From Gelatoporia subvermispora B (lineage: Eukaryota; Basidiomycota; Agaricomycetes; Polyporales; Gelatoporiaceae), in the NCBI GenBank assembly GCA_000320605.2, contig KB445805.1, positions 62,001 through 126,000 of the forward strand: a stretch of DNA of 64,000 nt, in the 5' to 3' direction. The notes below the pieces were generated by a model that worked only from the letters and a program-made list of their open reading frames with translations, did not search any database and was not told the DNA's origin. Position numbers and translations under genes: made by a program. Of this stretch, positions 48,860 through 61,317 are shown in pieces; position 1 is the stretch's first letter; each line of letters opens with the position of its first letter.

Positions 48860-50257
48860 CACTGTACGAGCAGAAACCTCAGGCGGTATGCGCAGGGTCT
48901 CTTGGATGGACGACGAATGTGCCTTATATGCAGCGCGACTGAATGAGCGTACTTGGTAATCAAATGAAGACCTCTGGTTTCATCGGACGAATGTAGGAAG
49001 CGTCGCAAGGCGTAGTCGTGACTGTCTGACTGAACCTTGTACACATTCTGTGTGTTATCAGACGGTCAACGCAGCAAGCCGAAAGCACAGCCCAGTGTTC
49101 TCGAAATGGGCTATAGCTAGTCGTAGTCCCAGATATCTCAGGTAGAGCAGACACGTTGGCTGAAGCTATGAACACTTGCCTCTTTGTTAATATTCACCCA
49201 GGTACAGAGCTTTCTCCAAGTTGCGGAATTTCACTTGGCCCCTTGTATTACCACGGTACTTCGTACACCGTGGAGTCCCCGAGGATATCTAGCTTCTAAA
49301 GTGTTCTACCTTTGTTTTCCAAATTTGGCCCACATACAGCCCGCGAACATAGTTCTTCGACGGTGATCGCGTGTATGTGTCCTTTACTATGGGGCAAGCT
49401 GCGGTCATATCTGCCTTTACGGTACCATATTCGCTGAACAGTATCGCGAGCTGGCATGGCCCATGTCTGTAGTATGATTATGCGGGCACGCTGTGCACAT
49501 GTGTACGAAGCATTCTGTGCATGCCACCATCCCACCTCACGGCAGCCTCGCGGCGCAGTACGTACACATGAAGGCTATAAATCGAACAACTGCTGCGCAG
49601 TGTTGTTATCTGGAACTCTGCAGTAGACGAAGCATCGGATTAGACAAGCCGAGCTATACTGCAAATTGGAGAAGTTTCTGTACGTACAAATGCAGGCTGC
49701 GGATGTGGATTGCTCGTAGCAACCTAGAGAAACGTCGTTCCACATGATCTCCGTGTCTGCGGCCATCGAATGGAACACGAACGCGAAGGAGTAGTGATTG
49801 GGCTCATCTTTTGAACAGAGTAGAGCCAGTCATTGGATAAGGATGGACTTGTACGTGCCGCATCGGGCTCAATATCTTTCACTGACCAGGAAAAGCACAC
49901 CAGGGCCGAGATAGTCCGGACAGATGGACAAGAGGTGGGGCATGCAGTAGATGTGCGCAGCCTGCCATGGTTCGCACCTTCTCCCTTCAACGTGTAAACC
50001 ACGCATGCTGAGAAGACGAGCAATGAAGCGCGGTGAACATGTTTAAGTTCTATATGATTGAACGTGGCAGGCTCGTGACCCTCCACGCTATGTTCGGGCC
50101 AGACGGCCCTTAGTGAGGTTCGAGACCCCAAGTTCCATTGGTCCCTTGCTTGCGCCGTATATACATACTGAAAATTGAGCGTCCACCCACAAGACAACTG
50201 AGACTCAATCTTCTTCAGCTCTGGTCCTACTTGCTCAGACCTTGATTGACTGCATCG
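48860..50257. other. Divergent intergenic space
   Basis: Between the HeLo-like gene and the Tle1-like gene. Short frames only. Confidence 0.45.
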
Positions 50258-53200
50258 ATGGTTGCTGTGGCATCGAAACGGATCTTGGTATTCTGTGACT
50301 CCACAGGTCAGGATGGGCTGATAGTGCCAGGTGCGTTCCACTACACGTCCCCAGCAAATAAGCATTTACGTAATGGCTAATACTCGTTTACACAGATGGT
50401 TTTGCGGAGGGTGTTCAGCCTGATGTCGTATTTCAACATGGTGTACAAGGTGAGTCTCTATCTTTCGTTATGTGCGTAGCTGTCGGCTACAATTATTTCC
50501 CCATTAGCTGCCATGGCTATAAATGGGTGCGGAAAGTTAAAAAACTCCAGCAACGTCTGGCGCCTCTGTCAGTACCTTGCGTATAGAACTTTCTTTGATG
50601 GTTACTGATAAAGTAAACGATTGCCTAGCACGAGCAGTCAGACCGTGGTCCAGGTTTGAAAATCTTCTTCCCGCAGATACACACGACTGATTGTATACGT
50701 TCTGCTGTTTTATCACAGGGATGGCAAGCAACAGATCGTCTTGTATCAAGGCGGGGTAGGATCCGAAGTAGACTTTTCCGACACCTACGTAGCGGGAACG
50801 ACTGTCCTCCGTGCGTTGCTTGCCCTCCACTCTTTCGTGCTATTCACTGAGAGTGTGCATACCGCGTTAGAGGCACTAGGGGAAGCCGTTGGTCAGTTGA
50901 TTCCGCTCATAGAGACCACTTCAGGCTAACATAGAACATGTAGCGAACAAGATCCGTGACGCGTATAACTTCATCGCACAGAACTTCCAAGAAGGTGATG
51001 AGATCTTGTTGTTCGGGTATACAATATCAAATTCGATCTCCGCAACGAGCTTTGATTCTGATTTCCAACTACTTTGCAGATTCTCCAAGTGAGACGATCT
51101 CGAGAGCCTGAGTTACGAGAGACCGATTGGTATTGTTTCCAAGGGGTGCTTATGTTGCGAGGAAACTTGCGAGCCTCATCGTGAGAAAGATCGTTTGTGC
51201 ATAGGCAAAGGCGCTAAGAAATTTACTTTCTTTGCCATAGGACAGAATTGGTTTGCTGGTACCCGAGCGGCTCGATCTCTTCGTTCGGATTTGGAAGGAA
51301 ATCGTAACGGGGAAATGTCCGACCATACCCCCTGGGACTAGTGTTGCGCGAATCAGGTCCGTAGCTGCATGATGTGAAGATCAATTCAATGATGCTACGG
51401 CGAGTTACAGATGTGTCGGCCTGTGGGATACCGTTGGATCAGTCTTCCAAGACATTGACGCTCTACGTCTTGATGACACGGGGGTACCTTCCACTGTTGA
51501 CGTAGCGTTGCAGGCGCTGTCAATACAAGAGAACCGTGAACATTTTCGCCCGATTCTCTGGACTGTTCCACGCTATGGACTTGGGCGCAACCAAGTCTTG
51601 ACACAAGTGCGCCTTCATTTTGCTTGTAATTTTACTGACACTGTGACACTTTATGCACTAGGTTTGGTTTCCAGGTGCGCATGGCGATGTAGGAGGCTCT
51701 TATTCAGACTCTCAGATATCCGATATCACACTATTTTGGATGACGGTACTTCCTGCCATCATGATTGTCTTGCGTCAAATTGAATAGTCGCCAGAGTGAG
51801 ATCACGAGACGCGGATTGCTTGACCTAAATACGGACTTCGTCAAGCAAAGCAGAAAATCGACTGTTACTTCCTGGGCTGTCTCACAGCCTCATAACGCGT
51901 ACATGGAGACACCTGCATCGCGAAGGCAGGGTGTTAGAGCCAAGAACCGCTACGAAAGCGACTACATCAACCCTGACTCCGTGTTTCACCAAAGCTGGCG
52001 CCATTCACCCACTGTCTTGGACAACCCTTCGTACATGATCACTCAGAATACATTGCAGGATGCTTATGGTCGAGACTGGGCGCCCACCTATGCGCCTTTG
52101 AGTACCTTTGAGGAGGAATGCAAGGAACAGTGGAGCGACCAAGAGGTGAGTATTTGCTTCGAATTTGATATCGCGCTGCTTTGCGATGCATATAACAGGG
52201 TGTTTCATCTTTCGTCGATGAGGACGTCTCTTCTCTGATTGGTCAAGGAAGTATCTACTGGGTGCGTCTTTCTCAGTAGGCACCGTCTTGAGTGTTCTGC
52301 TGATTCCTTCACAAGACGTCGTCGGAAGACAGGCAAGACATACTCCACGAGAGAAGCATCCCTGGTGGTGTAGATTCCCACGGATCTACCGTCTACATTG
52401 GCCGCGCTTCTTACAAGGTAGTCTTGATGTCACTTATTGAGTACTGCAGTGCTCAACAGATCATCGAATCAACGACTTAGGGCGGACTGTGTTCGTATTT
52501 TCTACATACGGGCGTATGATCATTTGAGGATCGTTGTCATAGATCCTGGCGCGTTTAGTCAAAGTCTAGATGGCTGTCACATTCCCTGGAACGGCAATCG
52601 AGTTGTCGTAAGTGTCTAGTTCTTCCTCAGATAAGACCTGGATTAGAGACAATGCGACTTAATTGTAGCTTCGGGATTACGAGAAGCTATCGGGAGTTGC
52701 CAGTACGACCCGATGGGTCCGCGTTAAAGGTTCACTGAACGGCTCCTCGCTATATGGCCTTCGCCCTGTGCTGTAGGTTACTTACTGAGTGCGCGTGTGT
52801 GCGGCGCTCACCCATTATCTAGCGGCGGTCATGAGCCCGACATGACTTCTCTGTACATCTGCCAGGGATTCTACGAGGGAGGAGTACATTGTGGTAATGT
52901 CAGAGATGGCGGGAACCGTGGTGCGCTATAGTATCACTTCTACTTGCTCAATGCCGCTGACGCTATACAGCATCAATCATCTGTGGCGAAAGGGAGGTCA
53001 GTCTCAGCACCTATGCCGTGCTCGTCTGGAATGCTTGTCGCTTCTCGTTTCGCAACACAATCGGGCAATATGACGACGGTCAGCATTGGGAGTCGGTCCA
53101 AACGGGCGACAAGTACTCGCAAGTCGTAGTCTTTGAGCAGCCATCTCCCGTCGTGCCCCAAATTATCCTTGGGCTGAACTGCCTCGATGTATGCAGGGAT

Positions 53201-53851
53201 GAGAGCAAATCCTTCTTGGTCCGTACCAATGCATATGCCGACAGGATCACCAAGACCCAGTTCACCGCACATATCGACCCATGCTCCGAGACGAAGCTGT
53301 ACTGCGGCGGTGTATCATGGTTGAAGATCGCTCCCGGGGATCCTGACTTCATGTGCGGCACCTTCACATGCAGTGGAGAGGTCTCCAGAGCTCGCGTGCC
53401 CTTCGATTGGCGATTCCGCTCACAGCCGGTTGTTTTCATTGGATTGTGCGGCTTCGAGATACAACACGACTGGCGTTTTGCCGTGTCTACGCCCGCCATC
53501 GACGCCCTTGGGTTCGATATGCGAGTCGAACAGCTAGGTAATACTGTGCTCCACAACGCCAAGATCTCTTGGGTCGCCTTTCCTGGAGACAAGAAGGGCG
53601 TGGTCACAGGCGTGTTCAGCGCAGACGGTACCGGAAATGGTCACATCCAGTTCCCATCTGAGTTCCGTCACGCTCCGGAGGTCTTCACGGCACTGACGTT
53701 GATCGAAGTCAATCATGATAACAACCTCCGAATCCGTGTCAATACAGGCAATGTTACCACCACGGGTATGGACTGGTGGATTACGACATGGAGTGGTACG
53801 CAACTGTGGAAGGTCGAGGTGGCATACCTAGCTCTGGAAGGCGAAGAGTGA
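50258..53851 (+). CDS. Tle1-like (DUF2235) lipase - DM9 x2 - H-type lectin x3
   Basis: The Tle1/DUF2235 fold is an alpha/beta hydrolase, known as a phospholipase in bacterial effectors and common but unstudied in mushrooms. It starts with KRILVFCDSTGQDG. The nucleophile elbow GFSKG is built from three exons, the Ser lying in a 9-base microexon (51080-51088). CVGLWDTVGSV, ENREHFRPILW and WFPGAHGDVGGSY (51662-51745) follow. Supported exons include 50719-50810, 50871-50891, 50944-51016, 51144-51180, 51241-51356, 51411-51606, 51795-52145, 52199-52261, 52316-52417. The chain then enters DM9 repeats (STVYIGRASYK; GCHIPWNGN; GGHEPDMTSLYICQGFYEGG; REVSLSTYAVLVW) and, in the same frame, three H-type lectin repeats to the stop (DDGQHWESV onward). 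One junction, about 52417 to 52540, could not be made in phase. Exons before 50719 are approximate. No signal peptide. Confidence 0.78.
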
Positions 53852-54469
53852 TTGTACGCTATGTAAGTTGTTCATGACTTGATGAGACCTCCGCCTCCGC
53901 TGATCGTGCTGATACTCACAGACTCTCATTGCGGTGGACGAGGTCAGGGACTGTTCAGCCCCTTCATGGCTCGACGGTATTGTTGCGAGTTTGTACTGCA
54001 CATTGGACATGGAACAGCACTGACCTGGTCTGGTTGCATCGCGGTTGCGATCCGCAGTAGATGACCTTCTGCTTCCGACTGCATTCCATGTAGCGCGCCC
54101 CATAAACCATATATGCCTGTACAATGGTGCGTGTGCGTGTTCCTGAACACAGCGAAAGCGTCGGTGTCTCCGTAATGTATGCGCTCGCAGACTAGGCCCT
54201 TTGTCTAGATTCAGTACAATCTCACGGACGCTCTAACTAAGAGATCTGGGAAGGATAGCACGTTCCTGCGTCCTCTTCTGCTCATTCGCAATCGCCAGCT
54301 GGTGCCATAGTGTGAACGTCCAGCTTGCGCTTGGAGCTCGCGGCGTGTGCGGCGCAAACTCGGCCTTGCGACCCGATTGAAATATATGCACAACCAGGAA
54401 CGGCTCAGAGGCATGCAGATTGGGTATGCCGTGGATATGCAGCGGGGAAGGAGTCCGTCGAAACGCGCC
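53852..54469. other. No gene recognised
   Basis: 3' flank of the lipase-lectin gene. Confidence 0.45.
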
Positions 54470-55000
54470 CGGGAAGGTTCTCTTGACTCACGTGACATAC
54501 GCGTGAGCTTCAGGGCAAGCATTCTCGCGCTGAAGCCTTTTCGCGCTGCAACGGTTGTCCAGCCTGTCTCCCTGAAGCCAACCGGCTTGGAACTTTGAAG
54601 CTCGAAGCTCTATCCTCTCTAGCTCAACATCCGCTGGCTCGTCCATGCGCTACCCCGTCAATCTGACTTACCGATCCCGCCCTTCTTGCAGATGCTGCCT
54701 GGACTCATCACTATGGATCAATAACGTATTCCTGATGGACCCGCTGTCCGCCAGGTCCCGCGATTATTGGGAGCCATCTTCGCCCACCACGCTCGTGTGT
54801 GACCAGGACGTCGGCCGATTCTGCAATATGGTTGGCCGGATCTCGTACGAATGACCTGACGATGTCGCGGAGGTCGACCTTCGAGGACTCAGCCCTGCAA
54901 TCGTTACCTACTTTGTTCAGGGCGCGCCGGCAGCCGTCAACTCAACTTGTGAGATCGCAGTCTCTGTGTGTTCCCCGTCGTCGACCACCTTCCATCGTTC
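54470..55000 (+). repeat. Dispersed degenerate repeat, copy 2
   Basis: See 46175-47000. The shared blocks appear in the same order here (CACGTGACATACGCGTGAGC, GGGCAAGCATTCTCGCG, TGGATCAATAACGTATTCC, ACCAGGACGTCGGCCGATTC). Its frames (YPVNLTYRSRP, LWINNVFLMDP) are short and unassigned. Confidence 0.5.
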
Positions 55001-55457
55001 CTGCGGTTCCTCTTGTGTTGGTCTATGGCTTCTATGCTACTTTCTGACGGTCTTTTGCATCGACCTGGTGCAGAAACTGTCACTATTGGACGTGAAGCGC
55101 GTCAAGTTGCGGCTCATCTTCGTCATCTGGCTGGCTCAGTTGACTTGCAGTCGCCTGGTCTCGACCTAGTGGGCATACTGACCGATTGAAGTAAGTAGAC
55201 GAGTAGACCAAAAGACCTTGGTGGCAGGTCCGCTAAATCTTTGTACAATACACCACACCATGTATCACCAGGCGATATATAATCACAACGTAATGCATCA
55301 TGGCCTCCCACATCTGCGCATGCTGCGCTAGAAGTGCACGAGATGCACACCTCCCGGCCATGTTTCTATGAATCTAAGTCAAGCAATAAGATAGCGGCGT
55401 CACAATACAGGCTAGGACGAATCCTGCGCCAACAGTTCTTCTACCCTTTCTACAACC
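55001..55457. other. No gene recognised
   Basis: Between repeat copy 2 and the Old Yellow Enzyme stop codon. Nothing supported. Confidence 0.45.
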
Positions 55458-56686
55458 TCACAACTTCGAGCCTTTCAACTCCTCCGAGAAGGGTAAGTCG
55501 GTGTAGCCTTTCGCCGACTCCGGGATGTAGAAGCTGTCCCGATCGTAAGGCGTCAATGCAACATTGTACTTGAAACGCAGCGGAAGGTCGGGCTGGTCAA
55601 AGAGACATCAGCACGGCACAGCATACAGATGAGCGCAACCCTCACGTTCGAGATAAAGTAGCGGCCGACCGCAATCAGCTCGCCCGTCTTCTCCGCCTGC
55701 TCGATAGCCGCCTCGCGCGTGTAACCGCCCGCGGTGATGAGTGGGCGCGGGAGCCAGATGTCGCGTATGAAGTCGTTCGACTCAGCCGCGTTAGGCTCGC
55801 GCTCGGTGTTCCCGTTCACGAGCGGCTCGACCAGGTGCACGTACGCGAGGTCGGAATGGCGCGCCTTGAGCTGTCCCACGACGTACGAAAACTGCGGCTT
55901 CGGGTCCGCCATGCGCATCTCGTTGAACTCGCCCCACGGGCTCAGGCGGATGCCCGTGCGCCCCGCGCCGACCGCGCCGACGACCGCGTCGACCGCCTCC
56001 AGCGCGAACCGCGCGCGGTTCTCGACAGACCCGCCGTACGCGTCCGTGCGCTTGTTCGTCACGTCCTGCAGGAACTGGTCGATGAGGTACCCGTTCGCGC
56101 CGTGCAGCTCGACGCCGTCGAAGCCCGCGCGGTGCACCGCGTCGTACGCCGCCGTGCGGTACGTGTCGATGTACTCCTTGATCTCCGCTTCCGTGAGCGC
56201 GCGGGTCTTGGGCCCATCCTTGAGGGAGATGTCGGACGCGGAGACGACGTCGAACGCGGGGTCCTCCGACTTGAGCTGCTCGCCGTTCGCGGCGCGTCCG
56301 AGCGCCCAGAGCTGGCAGAAGATGTACGAGCCTTGCGCGTGCACCGCGTCGGTCACCTGCAGCAGTGGACACGACTTGTCAGATAGGTATCATCACGCGA
56401 AGGAGCGTGCACGCACCTTCTTCCACGCCGTGAGCTGCTCGTCCGTCCACAGACCCGGGACATTCGCATACCCGCCCGCCTTTGCGTTGATGAATGTGCC
56501 CTCGGAGATGAGGAGCGTGCCGGGCGTGCTTGCGCGCTGCCTGTAGTACTCGACCGCGAGGTCCGTGTGGGTATGTGTCTTGTCTGCGCGGAATCGTGTG
56601 AGAGGCGCGAGGACAACCCGGTGCTGGAGCTGGACGTCGCCGACTTGGATGGGCTGGAACAGCTTGGGTGCGCTTTCGGTCGACAT
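55458..56686 (-). CDS. Old Yellow Enzyme family NAD(P)H oxidoreductase
   Basis: FMN flavoenzyme that reduces activated C=C bonds in enones and related compounds, with NADPH as donor. Three exons: 56686-56417, 56356-55646, 55592-55458; 371 residues. Family marks: LFQPIQVGDVQLQHRVVLAP followed by TRFRA (flavin-binding Thr), FCQLWALGRAA, the substrate-binding His/Asn pair and Tyr in HGANGYLIDQF, DAYGGSVENRARF, GIRLSPWGEFNEM, TAGGYT and GELIAVGRYFISNPDLPLRF, the last assembled across exon 2/3. The start is the first ATG, with STESAPKLFQPI as in homologues. Codon use is very GC-rich, which opens long shadow frames on the other strand. Confidence 0.96.
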
Positions 56687-59600
56687 ATCAGGCTTGTTGT
56701 GCGGCGTCGAAGAGTGGTAGTCGTGGTCTCGAGGAAAGAAGAGAAGTAGTTATATGGATCTTACGGCCCTGGTGAACATTTGAAGCCCCCCGCAAGATTA
56801 TTTATCATCGGCAGTCTCTGTCAGCTTGCTTATCATCCACAAGCTTTAACACTGACTCACGCCCATCCCGCGGCTGTCAGGCTTAGTGAGCAACATGGGC
56901 CCAGTCGAAATGAGCACATCAATTTGCGTCATGTCAATACCGGATCGAGGGAACATTCCACGTTGCAAGAGCAGTTGAAGAGCAAGAACTAGAGGAGAAC
57001 CTAGTGGCGGAGGTGCAAAAGCGTGTGAACTTAACACGTTGGCCATAGCCGCCCAATCCTATGATGACTACTTGTGGTCGACGGCAAGATCAATCTGGCG
57101 CACATCCGCGATCGTTTTGACTGAATAAAAATCGCTTGGATGGGCATATGTATTGACGAACAGCGAGCACGGAAGACATGGAAACCACGAATAGTGACTA
57201 CTAAATTACTTGTCTCTATCGTAGAGAATGGGAAAGTAAGCACTCTGAAGGAAGAATGCATGCTGCCACGGTTGCCACGACTATCATGTGGAGCCAAACT
57301 TACATGCACCAAGGTGAGAACATAGATACGCTCGGGCTTCAGTAATCGGGGCTGGTGTTGGAAATAAGAAACAGATCGGTCGACGATTTCGAGAGCTGCT
57401 CGAATGGGTCTATGAGTGTAGGGACGAACAAACAGCTGCTTCGTCTCTCTTCTTGCGTCCTTCAGTGCGCCCTCGGCGTGCATCCCGCGGCGGCGCTCTT
57501 CCGCCAGCGCCATCTCCGTGCTTCGCTGCGACTCGACCCCGCAAGTCTGTGGGCATCACCAGAGATGAGGAATTGGCGCCGCAGAAGATGTCGCCATTTG
57601 GATCAGAGATGACACACCAGAAATCTCATCCTGTAGGAAGTTGAACGACTCGGGCATCTCTGGCCCCGCATCGTTCGCGCTGGGGAATGCACCGACGTTC
57701 CGCACATCACGTAGCGTGTCATCTAGCATTCCGCTGCGCTTGTGCCTGTCTGTCAGCCGCAGGCTCGCGCAGAGGTCCTATCGTTGCTCTCAATGCCATC
57801 AGAGCCCAAGGCGACGATCTGAACTTTGAAGTCGTAGCATTTGTGAGAGGCCGTAATGCAGATGCCGAGTATAGATGTGCCGCACCACGCGTTAATGAAC
57901 TTGTTCTCTTGGTCCTCGGTCGGTTTGGCGGGACCGCCTGATGCTCTTGTTCATCTGAACCAGTTCGATGTACCTAACTACTGCGTTTTTTTCGCACAGG
58001 AGTGACCGGGACGAGTCGCTGGGTCTTCCATGGTAGACATGTGTCCGTCTTATGAGGCAAGCCCCTAGCGGAACTGGACCTGGCGGATCGATCAGCATGC
58101 CTAAGAGACGCATATACTACGTGTTAGTTGCCAGGATGACCCTGGAGTCATTTCGAAGCTGATGTATGATCTGGGCCCCAGTCGGCGAGTCTTTGACAGA
58201 CTTGCGCGGGAGGTCGCCCGTCCTGGGAACGAGTATAGCGTTCTTCCACGACCAAGACGGTTGTTAGTGGTCGAAGACAAGCAATGCTGTGCCTTTCACA
58301 CATACCATTCCTATAGTTCTCGCACCGCGTATGCGCTAGCTCAGTATTGACGGGTGCCGGGGTGGGTGGAGCCGTCCACCTCCAAAAACAAGACGTGCAT
58401 CTCTGAAGAGCATGTCCGTCTCCCTTGGCCAGTCTGACTTCATGATTGCTGACGAGGTGATATCAACAGAGTGCTGGCACTGCCATCTGATCTTGTTTGG
58501 CAGTAGCTTTCTATACACGTCGGAATGCCGAGGGCGACGTGCAATGGACGCTCTTCTCGTTTTCCTGGCAAGCTTCCGGTGACTCTCCCTTGCATCGTTG
58601 CATGAGAACATCTGGGCGAATGGTCACAACGTCGTTCAGCAGAGCGTCCGGTCAGCGGTCTCACTTGTGATATATGCGCTCGCAAACCTGGCTTCCTGTC
58701 TCCTGAGTCTAGTACTTGCTTCTTCCGCCCACTCGCAGAAGAATCGGCCTTCAGCAGCCCTGCATCTTCTCCCGTTCTTCGGTCGTGCGCGGCCAGTTCC
58801 AGATATAGATGTGCTGAGGACTCGCGGCCATGTACGGCGACTCGTGATGGCGCGTGGTTAGTTTCGTGTCACTACTCAGACGACATATATTCGATCCTAT
58901 GAGAGGTTGTGGTTGCCCTTACGTTTAGTATCCTAGCCCCATAATGCCGACCCGCCTTAGCCTCAAAGGCTCAAATAGTACTAGTTCTCCGATACATGCC
59001 TTGAGACGTCACATATTCTACAACAGGTCAGGTGGTGAGCAAGATGCGCGGTAATGTACGTGACTCTTTGGGAATGGGCCGAATCTGCGCATATGAGCCA
59101 GGCAGGATTGGTTAATCTCAAGCTGAACTGTTAGAGCTTTGCGAAGGATCAAGCTGTTGGGAGGTGACCGCTAACGACAACGCAAGACGGAATAGACATG
59201 GGCAATTGATGACCTGAGCGAGATATTGAACTTTCGTGAGCACGTCATGCATTCGTTCGTTTAGAGAAGCCCTGGTAGAAGTGGTCTTGGGATGTGGATG
59301 GGTACGCCTCAGAGGTACGTGTGTTGGACACGGGTGCCAGGATATCCGGCTTGAGAACTCCGATCGCGGCGGAGCAACACGAGATGTGAGTCGCTGCATA
59401 GCATCTGGCGTGGAGCACATTATATCGACGGCCGGCTTGAGAGCGTCGACAGAGCCTGTGAGCACAAGCAGCATTGAAGAGAGCCAAAGAGATCCAAATT
59501 GCTGGCAGCCTCACGCGCCCGCTGGCGTTCGCGTTCGTGACACGTGATATGACGTTTCGCGTCTCTCGATCGTGACGCCGCCTCTCGATCAGGCACCGAC

Positions 59601-60591
59601 GCGTCGCGTTCAAACGCTGGCACAACACGGAGACAGGCCGTCACCACCATGCTCACCCATCTCTTAGCTGACCTGCTCAGAGTGCTATATGCTCATCTCC
59701 GCATGTCCGAGTATCAGTCTATTCTTCCCAAGGCTTCCTACCAGCTCGATCATACTCTATACCAGCTGGTCAGCTTCCAATCCACGGCCCATCGCCATCC
59801 GGAACGAACCATGATCTAGAGCGCTGTAGCCTCAGATGCCGACGTCCTGCCAGTAGCCTAGTCACTGCCTATGGAATGACGAACTAAGGTGCCCTCTTGT
59901 ACTTGCCCCCCATGTGTATATCTTTTAATTATACCTCACGACGTCTACCATCTATAACAGCTACTAGCAAGAACGAGAGACAGCCGACATGGCGCAGGTC
60001 AAGTCACCTTGCTTGCAAGGTCTCTCCCGGTCCACAATGTGTTCACTTTTCCGTTGACATTTTCCCACGCCTGACGCGTCGTTCCTAATATGGTATGCGT
60101 GATGTACATTTCCGCGTCTGCTGGGCGTCTGTTACCTACCATGCTCATCACGTGCGCTATCGGCGCTGCTACCGCATGCCAGGTTCCAAGCGGACCATAT
60201 GCATCACAATCACAACACTGAACGACTTCCCATAGGAATTGAGGGATACTTTCCCTAGATTTCGGACTTCAGAACAAGTATGACCAGCATGTCTATGACT
60301 GGCGAGGCGAAGGCGTGACATCCTCAAACTCTTGTAGACACTGTGTCCTGAATTTGCTCACGAAGATTGTCCTTAGCCACACCACATTCTAATATGGTGT
60401 AAGAAGCATTCATCGGCCTACAAAAATTCCAGCTCTGACCACGTAAGCTCAAACGAGGTTCAGCCAGCTTAGGGCAGCTCAGGAGAGTTTTGAATCTCCA
60501 CCCAGACTTTGTACTTGGAACAGACCGTTCAAGGAACATTTGAGTGTGGGGAAATGCACGGTTGAACGGATGAACAGTTGGACGAGCAGAA
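56687..60591. other. Long gene-poor stretch
   Basis: About 3.9 kb without a supported gene. Around 57030-57840 the minus strand has several open frames (for example EMPESFNFLQDEISGVSSLI) that could be remains of a multi-exon gene, but stops interrupt them and no family was recognised. A GC-rich inverted stretch near 58353-58378 is too short to interpret. Confidence 0.4.
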
Positions 60592-60723
60592 CACATAGTT
60601 GAACGGGGTATTGCACAGTTGAACGGAGGGAATGCACAGTTGAACGCAGGAATCGCACGGTTGAACAGAGGGATCGCACGGTTAAACGGGGAGATCGCAC
60701 GGTTGAACAGAAGAATCGCACAG
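60592..60723. repeat. Minisatellite, 21-base unit, about six copies
   Basis: Units such as GCACAGTTGAACGGAGGGAAT, each 21 bases, with several substitutions between units. Because 21 is a multiple of three, the minus strand reads as an apparent FNRAIPx heptad. I regard this as a property of the repeat, not as a protein. Confidence 0.92.
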
Positions 60724-61317
60724 TCCGCCACACATGTCGGGCAGGACAATAGAATAGAGCACAAGAGAGAACTCGAACATGTGCACTAAGCCACAGAACG
60801 AGAATGCTTTCCTGCGCGTTATATAATGTATGAGATGATGATGCACAATCTATACACGGAAGCTACTCACCGTTAGGATCACAATACCAGCTTCTCTCTC
60901 GCATACAAGAGCAGCATGGTAGGACAATCAGTGCTAGGGATATGATTGGAGCAGGGAGACACGATCAACGCAGGCAATGCAATAGAGCACGCAGAATGTT
61001 GCTCGGAGGGCGAGCCACTGCTGAGCACATATGCTAATGGCACACCATGAAAGCAGTGGAGGGGAACCCGGTAGTGCAAATGGTATGTGCAACACTATGC
61101 AAGCCTGACTGGCCTCGCTCGACCGCATGGCCTACACTCACCCTGTGTCCAACCATGCTGCTCTTCAACTACTCTCATGCTGCCAGCCCTCCTCCCATCC
61201 TTGTGTACCTCCCTGCCTCATTAAATGTGTTCATATACCGCACAACGACCTTGCGCTCGTGCGCTAGACTCGGGGCGCTCGTCCAGGTCGTACAACAAGC
61301 CGGCCCATGGCTCGTGC
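60724..61317. other. No gene recognised
   Basis: Short frames only. Confidence 0.45.

Noticed and set aside
55791..56386. Long frames of 180-270 codons overlapping the Old Yellow Enzyme gene in other frames
   Set aside because: GC-rich shadow frames; the minus-strand frame with HGANGYLIDQF is the real gene.
60479..60764. Repetitive FNRAIP-type protein on the minus strand
   Set aside because: The heptad pattern is a direct consequence of a 21-base minisatellite, and there is no supporting gene structure.
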